Source: Nocardia coubleae NBRC 108252 (GTDB lineage Bacteria; Actinomycetota; Actinomycetes; Mycobacteriales; Mycobacteriaceae). From it: DNA of 64,000 nt. The stretch spans positions 186,001 through 250,000 of the forward strand of contig NZ_BDBD01000021.1 in the NCBI RefSeq assembly GCF_001612805.1, read 5' to 3'. Positions 64,000-64,000 of the stretch are shown here, piece after piece. The notes beneath the pieces are model-generated. The model saw only the letters and a list, made by a program, of their open reading frames with translations. It was not told the origin of the DNA and ran no database searches. How positions within the stretch are numbered: the stretch's first letter is position 1; each line of letters begins with the position of its first letter. A program made the translations under genes and the position numbers.

Positions 64000-64000
64000 T

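Overview
The window is high-GC actinobacterial DNA. Its gene content and order follow the Mycobacterium tuberculosis chromosome from about Rv2364c to Rv2419c: era, ybeY, phoH, rsmE, dnaJ2, hrcA, hemW, nirA-cysH, sulfate transporter, GH15, lepA, alpha-E/ATP-grasp genes, rpsT, holA, comEC/comEA, degV, octT/gpgP. Lineage-specific genes are inserted between these blocks. This points to Mycobacteriales, most likely Nocardia or a close relative; the genus is inferred from gene content only. No tRNA, rRNA, CRISPR array, insertion sequence or prophage was seen.

Layout. 1-9.2 kb (minus strand): a truncated membrane protein gene, then two housekeeping units. One is ybeY-CBS protein-deaminase-like protein-era, with overlapping genes. 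The other is hrcA-dnaJ2-rsmE-phoH, ending at a strong hairpin. 9.5-14.5 kb: accessory genes (a WXG/PPE-like pair, a small protein, DinB), then hemW and a SnoaL-like gene. 14.7-20.6 kb: the sulfate-assimilation operon, with a Cys-rich leader peptide, nirA, cysH, cysD, cysN and a sirohydrochlorin chelatase. 20.7-28.5 kb: accessory genes, including a His-rich putative copper protein under a CsoR-like palindrome, a frameshifted gene, a WYL regulator divergent from a VOC gene with a perfect 10-5-10 operator, an HAD phosphatase, an Hsp70-like membrane protein and an SDR. 28.5-31.2 kb: an AurF-type diiron protein and an FprB-type ferredoxin/NADP reductase. 31.5-35.5 kb: the sulfate ABC transporter subI-cysT-cysW-cysA, with its own candidate leader peptide. 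35.6-43.3 kb: an M48 protease, small membrane proteins, GH15, an IniA-like dynamin and a long PGYDG-repeat protein. 43.5-48.5 kb: a secreted protein with a two-component system, lepA and an orphan PemK-like protein. 48.5-52.9 kb: aquaporin, transglutaminase (frameshifted), alpha-E and circularly permuted ATP-grasp. 53-58.6 kb: rpsT, holA, comEC and comEA. 58.8-64 kb: DUF2332, a LexA-like repressor with a GNAT gene, degV, an octT-like SGNH gene with a long new N-terminus, and gpgP.

The clearest theme is sulfur. Uptake (subI-cysTWA), activation (cysDN), reduction (cysH, nirA) and probably siroheme synthesis for NirA (CbiX-type chelatase) lie in two operons 15 kb apart. Each appears to start with a leaderless short frame ending in cysteine codons, placed exactly 6 nt after a -10-like hexamer. 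This suggests that both are controlled by cysteine-responsive attenuation. Other items worth a second look are the CsoR-like box with the His-rich protein, a dynamin-like GTPase whose P-loop lysine is methionine, a second-type LexA, the extended OctT-like protein, and a tandem GAGTTNTCCACAGGG element at two distant loci.
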